NCBI GenBank assembly: GCA_010028615.1
Contig: RHAS01000043.1
Location: 1 to 6,659, forward strand
From: Actinomycetota bacterium
GTDB lineage: Bacteria > Actinomycetota > Actinomycetes > Actinomycetales > Microbacteriaceae
Length of the DNA: 6,659 nt
Direction of reading: 5' to 3'
Part shown: positions 5,562 through 6,659 of the stretch, in pieces
How the letters are laid out: each line of letters opens with the position of its first letter
Position numbering within the stretch: the stretch's first letter is position 1
Made by a program: the position numbers and the translations under genes
Notes under the pieces: model-generated
Database searches by the model: none
The model's input: the letters and a program-made list of their open reading frames with translations, nothing else
What the model was told of the DNA's origin: nothing

Positions 5562-6659
5562 ATGTTCAAGAAGATCTTGGTTGCTAACCGAGGTGAAATA
5601 GCCATCCGTGCTTTTCGTGCTGCCTATGAGCTAGGTGCTAAAACTGTCGCAGTTTTCGCATTCGAGGACAGAAATTCTTCCCATCGATTGAAAGCTGACG
5701 AGGCTTACCAAATCGGTCAAATCGGACATCCAGTGCGCGCCTATCTGGACGTAGCTGAAATTATTCGGGTGGCGAAAGAATCTGGTGCTGACGCTATTTA
5801 TCCAGGTTACGGCTTCTTGTCAGAAAACCCTGAACTAGCCGAAGCGGCCAAAGCCAACGGGATTGTTTTTATCGGCCCTGATGCAAGGGTTTTAGAACTT
5901 GCCGGTAACAAAGTAAATGCCAAAGAAGCAGCAGAATTTGCAAATGTTCCTGTTTTAAAGTCTTCTCCGCAATCGAGCGATATTCAGCAATTGCTAAGTG
6001 ACGCGAAGCAAATAGGTTTCCCGCTTTTCGTTAAGGCGGTAGCTGGTGGCGGGGGACGTGGCATGCGTAAGGTTAGCGAACCTGAAAGCTTGGAAGCCGC
6101 CCTAGGTGAAGCGATGCGCGAGGCGCAAAGCGCTTTTGGTGATGCGCGCGTTTTTCTTGAGCAAGCGGTAATCAGACCGCGTCACATCGAAGTCCAGATT
6201 TTGGCTGATGCTCAAGGGAATGTAGTTCATCTTTTCGAAAGAGATTGCTCGGTCCAGAGAAGAAACCAAAAAGTAATTGAAATTGCACCTGCGCCAAACA
6301 TCAGTGATCAGTTACGCGAAGCTTTGTATCGCGACGCGGTGAATTTTGCTAAACAAATTGGATACGTCAACGCAGGAACCGTTGAGTTCCTAATTGATAC
6401 CGAAGGGCCGAATAAGGGTAGGCACGTCTTCATCGAAATGAATCCAAGGATTCAAGTTGAGCACACCGTTACAGAGGAAATAACCGAAATTGATCTTGTG
6501 CAATCGCAAATGAGAATTGCCGCGGGGGAGAGCCTAAAAGATTTAGGGCTTAGTCAAGACAGTATCGAAATGCACGGCTTCGCTCTGCAATGTCGCATCA
6601 CAACAGAAGACCCAACCGCAGGTTTTCGTCCTGACACAGGAAAAATAACTACCTACCGT
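5562..6659 (+). CDS. pyc: Pyruvate carboxylase, biotin carboxylase domain (3' end beyond window)
   Basis: The frame is open from ATG 5562 to the last base, giving 366 residues with no stop or frameshift. It encodes the N-terminal biotin carboxylase module, which uses ATP and bicarbonate to carboxylate biotin; the full enzyme (usually about 1,120-1,140 residues) makes oxaloacetate from pyruvate. Seen are KKILVANRGEIAIR (3-16), the ADAIYPGYGFLSENPE substrate/ATP region (76-91), the ATP-grasp glycine loop KAVAGGGGRGM (158-168), ERDCSVQRR (226-234), catalytic EMNPR (292-296, with E292, N294, R296), QVEHTVTE (298-305) and R345. EDRNSSHRLKADEAYQIG and ITTEDPTAGFRPDTG are of the pyruvate carboxylase kind rather than acetyl-CoA carboxylase AccC or AccA3. 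AAGGAAA at 5551-5557 is the ribosome site. It is divergent from the parA-like gene across 71 bases. The carboxyltransferase and biotin-carrier domains are not visible, so the exact enzyme rests on sequence style. Confidence 0.93.
   Translation, partial: MFKKILVANRGEIAIRAFRAAYELGAKTVAVFAFEDRNSSHRLKADEAYQIGQIGHPVRAYLDVAEIIRVAKESGADAIYPGYGFLSENPELAEAAKANGIVFIGPDARVLELAGNKVNAKEAAEFANVPVLKSSPQSSDIQQLLSDAKQIGFPLFVKAVAGGGGRGMRKVSEPESLEAALGEAMREAQSAFGDARVFLEQAVIRPRHIEVQILADAQGNVVHLFERDCSVQRRNQKVIEIAPAPNISDQLREALYRDAVNFAKQIGYVNAGTVEFLIDTEGPNKGRHVFIEMNPRIQVEHTVTEEITEIDLVQSQMRIAAGESLKDLGLSQDSIEMHGFALQCRITTEDPTAGFRPDTGKITTYR

Overview
The window reads as a compact chromosomal segment from an actinobacterium. 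The best match is a small-genome member of the Microbacteriaceae (the kind found among freshwater 'Luna'-type lineages). This rests on the GarA-FtsR-Rv1830-like gene order known from Mycobacterium and Corynebacterium, the style of the cytidylate kinase C-terminus and of the orphan ParA, and a base composition near 45-50% GC by rough count, low for the phylum. No mobile element, CRISPR array, rRNA or clear horizontally acquired gene is visible. No gene-free stretch exceeds about 105 bases.

Layout. Positions 1-405 hold the 3' part of cmk (cytidylate kinase, cut by the window edge). der follows at 410-1918 (ribosome-assembly GTPase EngA), 4 bases later. A complete tRNA-Pro(GGG) with encoded CCA lies at 1931-2007, squeezed between der and a CDP-alcohol phosphatidyltransferase gene (2023-2628). 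Then come an FHA protein of the GarA/OdhI type (2639-3079), a MerR-family regulator of the FtsR type (3079-3762), a 103-base gap with a small palindrome, and a second MerR-family regulator of the Rv1830 (ResR/McdR) type (3866-4447). All of these are on the + strand, with gaps or overlaps of 15 bases or less except for that one gap. On the - strand, convergent with the second regulator and sharing its stop-codon bases, is an orphan ParA-type ATPase with a long charged tail (4444-5490). A 71-base divergent region separates it from pyc (pyruvate carboxylase), which starts at 5562 and runs off the window end.

How the parts fit. The left side is housekeeping: nucleotide metabolism, ribosome assembly, proline decoding and anionic phospholipid synthesis. 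The middle is a regulatory block whose relatives link metabolism to growth and division. GarA/OdhI controls the 2-oxoglutarate node when unphosphorylated. FtsR is a cell-division regulator in Corynebacterium glutamicum. Rv1830 affects division and growth in Mycobacterium tuberculosis. A ParA-like ATPase sits against them and pyc, an anaplerotic enzyme, lies beyond. The most notable details are a diverged phosphoswitch in the GarA homologue (Ser-Thr where Thr-Thr is usual), a single CTAG palindrome providing the stop codons of two convergent genes, and an inverted repeat that takes in the start codon of the parA-like gene. Nothing here is clearly a wholly new system; the novelty lies in arrangement and variants of known actinobacterial genes.
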